In this document: in pieces, positions 16,763 through 24,124 of the stretch
How the letters are laid out: the number at the start of each line of letters is the position of its first letter
Position numbering within the stretch: the first letter of the stretch is position 1
Program-made: the position numbers and the translations under genes
Source of the DNA: CAZPAH01 sp964584495
GTDB taxonomy: Bacteria > Krumholzibacteriota > Krumholzibacteriia > Krumholzibacteriales > Krumholzibacteriaceae
Length of the DNA stretch: 37,579 nt
NCBI GenBank assembly: GCA_964584495.1
Contig: CAZPAH010000011.1
Coordinates: 1-37,579 of the forward strand
Reading direction: 5' to 3'
The notes under the pieces: generated by a model
What the model was told of the DNA's origin: nothing
Seen by the model: only the letters and a program-made list of their open reading frames with translations
Database searches by the model: none

Positions 16763-16991
16763 TTGCATCCTCCTTTTTCAACGTCCCCGCGCACATTATC
16801 ATTGTACTCTTTTAGGGTCAAGTTAGTTTCGGTTTCTGTACATTTTATAATGGGATACCCGGAGCCGGGCGGGAAATCCTTACATCGGCATTTGGACTGT
16901 ATCGTTGCTCCGCGATTCCATCAATATATGCAACCTTTACCACTCTAACAGTGTATAATAATTGGCAGCTAGGCTGCTATACAAGGTTTCT

Positions 16992-17075
16992 TCGGTCGAT
17001 ATCACGGACCGACGCGTAATCGCGACTAGGGGCCGTGGGCGAAGGGATGCCGTTCCTGTTGGAACGGAGTTTGCC
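16992..17075 (+). other. Cluster of three predicted hairpins, possible structured RNA or operator
   Basis: TCGGTC pairs with GACCGA (16992-17012), then CGCG with CGCG (17013-17024), then a composite hairpin. Its inner stem CCGTTCC/GGAACGG has a TGTT loop (17050-17067), enclosed by GGCGAA/TTTGCC (17038-17043 with 17070-17075). No T-tract follows. It lies directly upstream of the -35 of the promoter at 17076. I match it to no riboswitch family I know. Confidence 0.35.
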
Positions 17076-17104
17076 TTGTAAAATAGTGAGAATGTAACTA
17101 TAAT
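17076..17104 (+). promoter_or_regulatory. Sigma70 promoter of the DUF4384 protein gene
   Basis: TTGTAA, exactly 17 bases, then a perfect TATAAT. Transcription would start near 17111, giving a leader of about 79 bases. Confidence 0.6.
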
Positions 17105-17189
17105 AGGGTGAGAGGCGATATCACCGGCCGGCAGCCAGCTTGCGCCGGATGATAAGAAAGCCAACCACCCCTGGAAGGGAGCCGACGTC

Positions 17190-19034
17190 ATGAAACGCAA
17201 ACTAATGCTCTTCCTTCTTGCTGCGATTATTATCCCTCTGGCCACCGCGAACGGCTCACCTGTAGAATTCTCGAAGGGCGGGGCGGCGCGAATTTCGGCC
17301 TCGGGAGATCTGGATATTTCAGTCCGCCTCGTCGGCGGAAAGGGAGCCGTATTCCGGCCCGGACGGGATATCAATCTCACGTTCCAGACCAGCAAGGATG
17401 CATACGTAGTAATATACAATATCGACAGCGAAGGGTACGTTAACCTGCTCTTCCCCGCAGACGGGAAACTGAAAAGGGTAAACGGCCGCAAGGTCTATTT
17501 CCTCCCCGAACAGGGTTCGGGGATCTACTGGGAAACCGGCGACAAGACGGGCGTCGAGTATATCCACGCGGTCGCCGTTTCCAACGGGGACCAGATCGCT
17601 CTGGATGAGCTCTATTTCCTGGCCCAGTCGAGAAAGAAGTCGGATGACGAGAGATTCAAGATCGACATGGACCCCTTTCTCGCCTTCAATATGATCGACG
17701 AGGAGATAGCCCTCGACGCGGAAAACAATCCGCCCTCGACGGACTTCACCTATTTCTATATCAACAGGAAGGTGGACTACCCCAGGTACCTCTGCGACAG
17801 CTGTCACGGTAAGGGGAAGATCTCCGATCCATACGCTATGGAATGTCCCGAGATCATAATCGAAAAAATGACATACGAGGAAGATCTCTCCTATCCGTAT
17901 CCGTCTCTTTTCGAGATCACGCATGTCGATGAGGACGGCAGCTATATGTCGACCGATTACACCGACAATCTCGGCGGCGACCTGGACTACTATGACGATG
18001 ACGATACGAAGGTCTACCTTTCTATTTACTACAGCAATTACGATTATCCGTACCGTTTCGATTATCCGGGTTACAGGTATTGGTACATAGGCTATTACGA
18101 TCCCTGGTACTGGGATTACGACCCGTGGTTCTGGGGATTCGGAACGTCATGGCACTGGGCGGGATCTTACTACCATTACTGGCCGTTCGGCGGATGGCAC
18201 CGTTACGACTACAACCGTTATCACTGGGCCCACTGGAACGGCTACTGGAACGGTTACTACGACTGGCACAATAATGATTATTACCGTCGTGCCCATAGGG
18301 ACCTTTACGCCACGAGGCAATTCACGAAAAGGGGGCTTAGCTACGCGGCCCTCAACAACAAGCTGCATCACGACAAGGTGATATCGAACAGCTTGCTCGT
18401 GAAGACGAGAAAGAGCAATCCTGTTGCCGGAAACTACGAGAGATCCTCTCTCTCCAGGAGGGCATCGGCGGCAAGAACGGTTCAATATCCGGCACTGACG
18501 AAAACGACAAGGGATCCCTCGATCAAGAGGAACGTGACACGGAACGTAATCTACGGTGGTGGAGCCAGGGCCGTGCAGAACCGCTCCGTTGACGGCCAGA
18601 GAACAAGCCGCAGGGTCTACACACCCGCGAAGGTCCGCGAGAGGGAGAACCGTACAACCCGGACCGGAGACGGCTCGAATAACGAGAGGAAATCCGGCAC
18701 TTCCGGAACCACAGTCAGGGAGAGAACGAACGTAAGGAAAAAATCGGCGGATAGATCCGGAAACGGCAGATCCTCCAATTCGCAAGGAAAAACCACGACG
18801 AGAAAGGATACGGGCAGATCCACGTCAAAGGGAAAGAGCTCCGGCAGTAAATCCACCTCCTCGACCGGCAAATCGACCCGTTCGAGAAATAAAGGCCCCG
18901 TCAGCACCCCTACCCGTACAAGAAGCTCATCCAGCAGGTCGACATCGAGGAGTACTCCGGCGAGAAGCTCCAGTTCGAAGAGCTCATCCAGATCCGGCTC
19001 GAGTCGAAGCTCGAGTAAGGGTAAGAAGCGTTAG
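17190..19034 (+). CDS. Secreted DUF4384-type protein with Tyr/Trp-rich centre and basic Ser/Arg tail
   Basis: A 614-residue exported protein in three zones. A signal peptide (about 1-22) leads to a DUF4384-like beta domain (about 40-150; INLTFQTSKDAYVVIYNIDSEGYVNLLFP), often found in proteins handling surface or stress functions. Residues 202-209 read CDSCHGKG with Cys219 nearby; this matches both a DnaJ-type zinc knuckle (CXXCXGXG) and a heme-c site (CXXCH). Residues about 280-365 are extremely rich in Tyr, Trp, His, Asp and Gly (e.g. YYDPWYWDYDPWFWGF). The last 200 residues are almost only Ser, Arg, Lys, Thr and Gly. The start is supported by GGAAGGGAG upstream. An envelope or extracellular-matrix structural role is a guess; no neighbour explains it. 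Confidence 0.75.
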   Translation: MKRKLMLFLLAAIIIPLATANGSPVEFSKGGAARISASGDLDISVRLVGGKGAVFRPGRDINLTFQTSKDAYVVIYNIDSEGYVNLLFPADGKLKRVNGRKVYFLPEQGSGIYWETGDKTGVEYIHAVAVSNGDQIALDELYFLAQSRKKSDDERFKIDMDPFLAFNMIDEEIALDAENNPPSTDFTYFYINRKVDYPRYLCDSCHGKGKISDPYAMECPEIIIEKMTYEEDLSYPYPSLFEITHVDEDGSYMSTDYTDNLGGDLDYYDDDDTKVYLSIYYSNYDYPYRFDYPGYRYWYIGYYDPWYWDYDPWFWGFGTSWHWAGSYYHYWPFGGWHRYDYNRYHWAHWNGYWNGYYDWHNNDYYRRAHRDLYATRQFTKRGLSYAALNNKLHHDKVISNSLLVKTRKSNPVAGNYERSSLSRRASAARTVQYPALTKTTRDPSIKRNVTRNVIYGGGARAVQNRSVDGQRTSRRVYTPAKVRERENRTTRTGDGSNNERKSGTSGTTVRERTNVRKKSADRSGNGRSSNSQGKTTTRKDTGRSTSKGKSSGSKSTSSTGKSTRSRNKGPVSTPTRTRSSSSRSTSRSTPARSSSSKSSSRSGSSRSSSKGKKR

Positions 19035-19051
19035 GATAAACGATCGTTCCG

Positions 19052-20224
19052 TCAGTGGTTAAACAGGTTCAGAAGAAACCTGTACCTGGACCATCCGGCT
19101 GTATTGACAATAACAACCCTCGAGGAAGGGTCCACCGTTCCCGACCGGACGAGAGATTTAATAGCAGCCCACGTGGAAGCCCCTTCGGGAGACGGAAATA
19201 CTCCTTCCAAAGAGGCCATTTCGGAGACCGCTTCCAGAATCTCACTATCCGTCACGGCGATCGCTGTTCCCCCGGTATCCTCCAACGCATCCATGATCTG
19301 TCTTTCCGCTCTTGAGGAGGGAACCTTGATTCCCGAGGCTATCGTCTGTGGATTCTCCCATGGTGCAATCTCTTCCGAACCGGACTCGAACGCCCTCACG
19401 ATCGGAGCGCAACCGGTCGACTGGACGACGGCCATCCGGGGCCTCGGTCCGCCCAACCAGCCGAGCTCCTCGAGTTCCCTGTAGGCTTTCCAGATCGCCA
19501 CTATTCCGGTTCCACCCCCCGTCGGAAAGAGAATCCAGTCTGGAGATCGGCCCCGGCACTGATCCTCGATCTCGAATGCGATCGTCTTTTTACCCTCCAC
19601 CCGGCCCGGCTCCCTGAAGGTCGAGATCGCCGCCGATTCCTCCTCCCCCGCATCCTGCCGCATCCTTTCGGCGGCATCGGGAAGGATGCCGGGCACTTCG
19701 ACCACTTCGGCTCCATAAGCCCTGCATTCAGCGGCGACCCCCTCCGGCGTCTCCTCGGGGATATAGATTCTCGCCCTTATGCCGGAAGCGGCCCCATACG
19801 CGGCAAGGGCCAGGGCGGCGTTCCCCGCCGAAGGTATCGAGGCCGATGTCGCTCCTAGATCGATGAGCCTGGAAAGGGCCGCCGCGATGCCCCTCGCCTT
19901 GAAGGAACCCGTAGGATTCAGCGATTCATCCTTGATATGGAGATCGCGCAGGCCTATCAGAGCTCCCAACCTCGCTGCATGCAGAAGGGGGGTGTTACCC
20001 TCTCCCAGCGAAAGCTCCGCTCCGAACGAGGGGAGCAGCGGTCGGAATCTCCATATCCCCGTTCCGGCGGCGAAGAAATCCTCCCTGCCGATCCTCTTTC
20101 GAACCATCTGGAGATCGTAGACTCCAAGAAGAGGCCCCGAACATGCTGGACACTCTCCGGCCACCGACCCCGCAGGCACTTCTCTTTCACAGTTTCCGCA
20201 ACGGTACCCTTCGAAATATTTCAT
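19052..20224 (-). CDS. thrC: Threonine synthase
   Basis: A PLP enzyme converting O-phosphohomoserine to threonine. It has an N-terminal zinc ribbon (Cys9, Cys12, Cys25, Cys28), found in one class of threonine synthases, then the fold type II core. LGEGNTPL (about 73-80) and NPTGSFKARG with the PLP lysine at 109 are typical. SIPSAGNAALALAAYGA and FPTGGGTGIVAIWKA (phosphate-binding glycine loop) follow. At 390 residues it is of usual size. Cysteate synthase is a related alternative, but no coenzyme M context exists. GGAGG sits six bases before the ATG. It is convergent with the DUF4384 gene, 17 bases apart, and thrA/thrB are not in the window. Confidence 0.88.
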   Translation of the reverse strand: MKYFEGYRCGNCEREVPAGSVAGECPACSGPLLGVYDLQMVRKRIGREDFFAAGTGIWRFRPLLPSFGAELSLGEGNTPLLHAARLGALIGLRDLHIKDESLNPTGSFKARGIAAALSRLIDLGATSASIPSAGNAALALAAYGAASGIRARIYIPEETPEGVAAECRAYGAEVVEVPGILPDAAERMRQDAGEEESAAISTFREPGRVEGKKTIAFEIEDQCRGRSPDWILFPTGGGTGIVAIWKAYRELEELGWLGGPRPRMAVVQSTGCAPIVRAFESGSEEIAPWENPQTIASGIKVPSSRAERQIMDALEDTGGTAIAVTDSEILEAVSEMASLEGVFPSPEGASTWAAIKSLVRSGTVDPSSRVVIVNTAGWSRYRFLLNLFNH

Positions 20225-20263
20225 CCGTTACCTCCAAAGGACCTTGAAAAGATACCAGAATAA

Positions 20264-20291
20264 GTTATCCTTTACCGGTTGTGAAAGTCAA
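20264..20291 (-). promoter_or_regulatory. Candidate promoter of thrC
   Basis: TTGACT, a 16-base spacer and GATAAC, with the start of transcription near 20257, about 33 bases before the thrC ATG. Confidence 0.45.
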
Positions 20292-20341
20292 CAGAACCTT
20301 GATTCGACACATTGAACCTGCATTGCGGAGGTCCGACGGGG

Positions 20342-21175
20342 ATGACATCGTCTCTCCCCCCGGTCGTTTCCCGCTTGGAATGCGGTGGAAGGACCGCTTC
20401 TCAAATGAACTGGATGACAATCGATGATCTCGAGATAGGAGTAATTCCGGTCTTAGCCGCCGTAGCGCCCGGCCTTGATCTCTTCTTCCCCGGCAGGATC
20501 GGCGGTTCGAGCGAAGCACCTTTCGATTCGCTTAACCTGGGAGATTCGACGGGGGACGCAACTTCAGCGGTACACGCGAACAGGAAGAAGCTGCTCGCCT
20601 CGCTGGGGATCGAACAGCGGCGCCTGGTGCGGGGGAAACAGGTCCACGGGTCCAGGATAGAGATAGTCGGCCGCGGCGGCATATTCGATTCGACAGACGG
20701 ATTCATTACGTCCGAAATGAACCTGTGCCTTGCCATCAACACGGCAGACTGCTTTCCGGTCGTCATCTACTCCCCCTCGGAAAGGGTCCTGGCCGCCCTT
20801 CACGTCGGCCGTTCGGGAGCGGCCGAAGGAATTATCGAAAAAACATTCGGTATCTTGACGGAAATGTACGATATCGATATCGGCAATACAGTCGCCGTGA
20901 CAGGTCCGGGGATCTGCAGGAGCTGCTATACGGTCGGCAACGCGGAAGCGAAGCATTTTCCGGAAAAGGTGAAGAGCTCGAAGGGTGGCAGTTGGCACCT
21001 GGACATTATGCGTTTCTGCGAGCTCGAATTCAAAAAGGCCGGTGTTAGAAAAGCTAATATCTTCAGGGCCGGAGAATGCACATCCTGCAGAAGCGATCGC
21101 TGGTTCTCATACCGCAGGGACGGTGGAGTGACCGGCCGTCACTGGACGCTCGCGGTGATGAAACCGTCTCCGTAA
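20342..21175 (+). CDS. pgeF: Multicopper-oxidase-like purine nucleoside phosphorylase / PgeF (YfiH) family
   Basis: A cytoplasmic zinc protein of the YfiH/'laccase domain' family. Members have been shown to act on purine nucleosides, and the Escherichia protein edits peptidoglycan precursors carrying the wrong amino acid. Metal ligands are present: His102 (KQVHGS), Cys137 (NTADCFPV) and His154 (ALHVGRSGAAEG). The family usually reads HAGWRG at the last site; here it is HVGRSG. GPGICRSCYTVG and RAGECTSCRSDRWFSYRRDGG match the C-terminal part. The frame opens at TTG 20312. ATG 20342 has GGAGG ten bases upstream, and ATG 20405 would start close to the conserved core. The first 20 residues are therefore uncertain. 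Confidence 0.83.
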   Translation: MTSSLPPVVSRLECGGRTASQMNWMTIDDLEIGVIPVLAAVAPGLDLFFPGRIGGSSEAPFDSLNLGDSTGDATSAVHANRKKLLASLGIEQRRLVRGKQVHGSRIEIVGRGGIFDSTDGFITSEMNLCLAINTADCFPVVIYSPSERVLAALHVGRSGAAEGIIEKTFGILTEMYDIDIGNTVAVTGPGICRSCYTVGNAEAKHFPEKVKSSKGGSWHLDIMRFCELEFKKAGVRKANIFRAGECTSCRSDRWFSYRRDGGVTGRHWTLAVMKPSP

Positions 21176-21245
21176 AACGATCTGTTTGACTTGCCCGGCC
21201 ATATGGCCTTATCCTGGGTTGGGCGCTATCGCGGAGGGCCGGGAT

Positions 21246-22397
21246 TTGGATAATGCATACAGCGAAAAAATCAAACCTTTCATCGTGATGGAAGTCCTGG
21301 AAAAAGCGTTTGAGCTGGAACGCAGTGGAAGATCTATCATCCATCTGGAGATCGGAGAGCCTGATTTCCCCACACCCCGCAGGATCATCGAAGCGGGCAA
21401 GAGATCGCTCGATAGAGGGAACACCCACTATACGGACAGCCGCGGCACGATCGAGCTCAGAAAAGCAATCGCATCCTATTACAACAGGAAGTACCTCCTG
21501 TCGATCGATCCTGGCAGGGTGATAGTGACACTGGGCGTCTCGCCTGCGCTGCTCTTGGTGCTTTCTTCGCTCGTCGGCGGGGCCGGCGATAGGATAATAC
21601 TCGGAAATCCATGCTATCCATGCTACCCCAACTTCGTAAGGTACCTCGCCGGAACGCCCGATTTTATCGAGACCAAGCGCGAGGACGGTTTTCAGCTCAA
21701 ACCGGCCGACGTGGCAAAGGCGGTTCGTAAGGGGACCCGAGGCGTTATCATCAACTCGCCCGCCAATCCCATGGGGACCCTTATCCCCCGCGAGGATCTC
21801 GAGGCAATTTGCCGGCTCGATATTCCCGTCATCAGCGATGAGATCTACCATGGTCTGGTATACGGTCAGAAGGCTCATTCGGCTCTGGAATTCTCGGACA
21901 ACTGCTTTGTATTGAACGGGTTCTCGAAACTGTTCGCGATGACAGGATGGCGTCTCGGGTATATTATCGCTCCGGAGAAAGAGATCAGGAAACTCCAGGT
22001 CCTCCAGCAGAATTTCTTCATCTCCCCCAACTCATTTGTACAGGAGGCGGCGATCGTGGCCCTTGAGGAAGACCACCCCGAAGTCGACGAGATGATCGCC
22101 AAGTACGATGAGCGGCGCCGTTATCTTCTTCAAAGACTTCCCGGTCTCGGTCTCAGCTACAATGTCGAGCCGAAGGGAGCTTTTTACATATTCGTCGACG
22201 CGGGTCACATCGACCGAAACTCGTTCAGGCTCGCGTTCGATATCCTCGACAGGGCCGGTGTGGCCCTGACGCCTGGGATAGATTTCGGCGAAAGAGGCGA
22301 AGGACATCTTAGAATTTCCTATGCGAACTCACTTGAGAATATCAGGGAGGGGATGTCGAGGCTCGAGAATTACCTGGCTGAAAGAGGGCTATCGTGA
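21246..22397 (+). CDS. Fold type I PLP-dependent aminotransferase (AspC/AlaT-like)
   Basis: A class I/II aminotransferase of about 383 residues. The N-terminus IKPFIVMEVLEKAFELE and IIHLEIGEPDFPTP are typical of the subgroup often called aspartate or alanine aminotransferase. PLP-binding residues are seen in order: NSPANPMG, SDEIYHGLVYG, the Schiff-base Lys in NGFSKLFAMTGWRLGY, and the carboxylate-binding Arg in LRISYANS. TTG 21246 has GGAGG seven bases before it and gives the usual family start. The frame extends to TTG 21186, which would add 20 residues of no known kind. It follows the PgeF gene closely and may be in one operon with it. The amino acid used cannot be told. Confidence 0.87.
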   Translation: MDNAYSEKIKPFIVMEVLEKAFELERSGRSIIHLEIGEPDFPTPRRIIEAGKRSLDRGNTHYTDSRGTIELRKAIASYYNRKYLLSIDPGRVIVTLGVSPALLLVLSSLVGGAGDRIILGNPCYPCYPNFVRYLAGTPDFIETKREDGFQLKPADVAKAVRKGTRGVIINSPANPMGTLIPREDLEAICRLDIPVISDEIYHGLVYGQKAHSALEFSDNCFVLNGFSKLFAMTGWRLGYIIAPEKEIRKLQVLQQNFFISPNSFVQEAAIVALEEDHPEVDEMIAKYDERRRYLLQRLPGLGLSYNVEPKGAFYIFVDAGHIDRNSFRLAFDILDRAGVALTPGIDFGERGEGHLRISYANSLENIREGMSRLENYLAERGLS

Positions 22398-22437
22398 AAT
22401 CGAGCCGGCTTGACCGAACTGAGAGAGGAGATTAGGC

Positions 22438-23118
22438 ATGAAGCGCTCGATGGCTCTGGCAGCGGCTTTAATTGCATTCTGTCCGGTTATAGCCTCGGCG
22501 GCCGGATTCCCGATAGCGTTCTCCGCAAAGGGGGGATTCGGCGTCGGTTATTACTCGATGGGCGAGCTTAACGATCACCTGACACAGATGAAGCAGGATC
22601 TGGGCACAACCCTGTCCGAATTGGACAACGGGGTCAATATATACTTGGAGGGGCGGGTATGGCTCTTAAACCGGGTGGCCGGCATCATAGGATACGAGCG
22701 CTATTGGGTGGAGACCAGCCTTAATGTTGAACCTACAAACATAACATACAAGGCTCCGGCCGACGTCTACATCCTGGGTGGAGCGGTCAGGATATTGACG
22801 CTTCCGGAGGTCGTCGATATCAATGCCGGAGTCAGAGGTTCTTTCGCCCACGCTATATACGGCACGAATCAGGATGCGGGATCCGTGCTGAGGGAATATA
22901 AGAAAAACGACTACGGCTGGGATATTTTCGCCGAGGCGAACACCAACTTTCTCCGGCCCGTAGAGGTCGGATTCATGCTCGGTTACAGGTCTCTTTCGAT
23001 CGAAGGCTTTGAGGACAAGTTCAAGCATGTGGTAAATTTCTCAACGACCGGAAAACCGGTGACCGTGGATTACAGCGGTGCCTTTTTCTATCTGACCGCC
23101 GGAGTGAGACTTTGGTAA
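22438..23118 (+). CDS. Outer-membrane beta-barrel family protein
   Basis: A 226-residue exported protein with a signal peptide ending near ASAAG (about residue 22), then alternating hydrophobic strands with aromatic girdles (GGFGVGYYSMGEL, EGRVWLLNRVAGIIGYERYWVETS, VGFMLGYRSLSI). The C-terminal strand GAFFYLTAGVRLW ends in Trp, a typical outer-membrane assembly signal. It resembles small 8-strand porin-like proteins without a named family. GAGGAG is found before the ATG. It lies 40 bases after the aminotransferase; a functional link is unlikely. Confidence 0.72.
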   Translation: MKRSMALAAALIAFCPVIASAAGFPIAFSAKGGFGVGYYSMGELNDHLTQMKQDLGTTLSELDNGVNIYLEGRVWLLNRVAGIIGYERYWVETSLNVEPTNITYKAPADVYILGGAVRILTLPEVVDINAGVRGSFAHAIYGTNQDAGSVLREYKKNDYGWDIFAEANTNFLRPVEVGFMLGYRSLSIEGFEDKFKHVVNFSTTGKPVTVDYSGAFFYLTAGVRLW

Positions 23119-23122
23119 CCGG

Positions 23123-23151
23123 TTGACAATCGATATCGGTTTTATTACCTT
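23123..23151 (+). promoter_or_regulatory. Candidate promoter of the EIIA-CBS-permease operon
   Basis: A perfect TTGACA, a 17-base spacer and a poor TACCTT. The -35 is convincing and the -10 is weak, so this may be an activator-dependent promoter or chance. Confidence 0.3.
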
Positions 23152-23178
23152 ACCGTCCTTGAGCAAAGGACGTGAACG

Positions 23179-23643
23179 ATGAAACTTTCGAAGAAAATAA
23201 AAAAATCGGCGATAAAGCTGAAGATGAAATCGACCGACAAGCGGGAGGCGATCGAGGAGTTGGTCGATCTGCTCTGTGGCGCTTACAAGCTGAAAAACCG
23301 CGAAGCGATCCTGGAAGCGATAATTCGGCGCGAGGAAAAGCAAAGCACCGGGATAGGCATGGGCCTCGCGGTACCCCATGCGAAGACACCGGCCGTGAAA
23401 GAGCTGTATGTAGCCTCAGGCCTCTCGGTCGAGGGTATCGATTTCGATTCTATTGATGGAAACCCGGCCCATATTTTCTTCATCCTGGTATCTCCCAGGG
23501 ACATATCCGGCCCGCACATCAAAGCGCTCGCCGGCATTTCCCGGCTCGTCAAGCACGAGGAGTTCAGAACGGGTCTGCTTGAATGCAAAGAGACTAAAGA
23601 ATATCTAGCTCTTGTAAAAGAGGCCGAAAGCAAGTACCTTTGA
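23179..23643 (+). CDS. PTS EIIA-type (PtsN-like) regulatory protein
   Basis: A 154-residue PTS_EIIA_2 domain. The phosphorylatable His67 sits in GMGLAVPHAKT, exactly where the family has it, preceded by EAILEAIIRREEKQSTGIG. FILVSPRDISGPHIKALAGISRLV is also typical. It has an N-terminal basic stretch (KLSKKIKKSAIKLK) in place of the usual acidic start. No EIIB or EIIC is nearby, so sugar transport is unlikely and a regulatory role like that of EIIA-Ntr is favoured. It is the first gene of a three-gene run ending in a permease, whose activity it may control according to phosphorylation state (inference). Confidence 0.85.
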   Translation: MKLSKKIKKSAIKLKMKSTDKREAIEELVDLLCGAYKLKNREAILEAIIRREEKQSTGIGMGLAVPHAKTPAVKELYVASGLSVEGIDFDSIDGNPAHIFFILVSPRDISGPHIKALAGISRLVKHEEFRTGLLECKETKEYLALVKEAESKYL

Positions 23644-23668
23644 TCTTCCCCGATGCAGGAGGATCTTT

Positions 23669-24124
23669 TTGAAGATCAAAAACTACATGCAGAAAGAATT
23701 CAGGACGGTTGCACCCCATGCCCGGATGAAAGAGGTGGCCCTCGCATTCTTCGAATCTAGAGAATCGGTTCTTCCCGTAGTTGAGAGCGACGGAACACTC
23801 TCCGGAGTTATCATCATAGAGGATTTCATCCTGATCTTTCTTCCACATTATATCGATCTCATCAGAAGTATCGATTTCATACACGATTTCGGAGCTCTGG
23901 AAGCAATATCGTTCTCGGTAGAGGAGACGCTGTTCGTCGCCGAAGATCTTATGCGTGAAGACGTATCCGTCCTCGAGGAGAATGACAGCGTGATGAAGGC
24001 GGCCGCCTCGCTGCACAAGTCGGGGATATCGAGAATTCCCGTCGTGAGCGGATCACGCCTCGTAGGTATGATCAGCCAGAACGATGTCTGCAGGGCCATA
24101 TACGAGATGGAAGGTCCTAAGTGA
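23669..24124 (+). CDS. Tandem CBS-domain protein
   Basis: A 151-residue protein made of two CBS motifs (about 5-60 and 90-148): YMQKEFRTVAPHARMKEVALAF with SDGTLSGVIIIEDF, and LMREDVSVLEENDSVMKAA with SGSRLVGMISQNDVCRAI. CBS pairs bind adenosine nucleotides and act as energy sensors. Start TTG is supported by AGGAGG six bases upstream. Its stop overlaps the permease start by four bases (GTGA), so translation is coupled. Confidence 0.87.
   Translation: MKIKNYMQKEFRTVAPHARMKEVALAFFESRESVLPVVESDGTLSGVIIIEDFILIFLPHYIDLIRSIDFIHDFGALEAISFSVEETLFVAEDLMREDVSVLEENDSVMKAAASLHKSGISRIPVVSGSRLVGMISQNDVCRAIYEMEGPK

Larger units (their letters stand above)
16763..17189. other. 427-bp divergent region between tolQ and the DUF4384 protein gene
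   Basis: No gene is seen. It contains an isolated TATAAT at 16954-16959, a set of adjacent hairpins at 16992-17075 and a good promoter at 17076-17104. A TGGCAG-N5-CTGC sequence at 16963-16977 weakly resembles a sigma54 site but can also be read as a CAGC-tag-GCTG inverted repeat. The tolQ promoter on the minus strand is not obvious. Confidence 0.5.

Noticed and set aside
16963..16977. Sigma54-like TGGCAG-N5-CTGC
   Set aside because: Only a partial match and equally explained by a CAGC-tag-GCTG inverted repeat; no activator site or sigma54 gene is visible.
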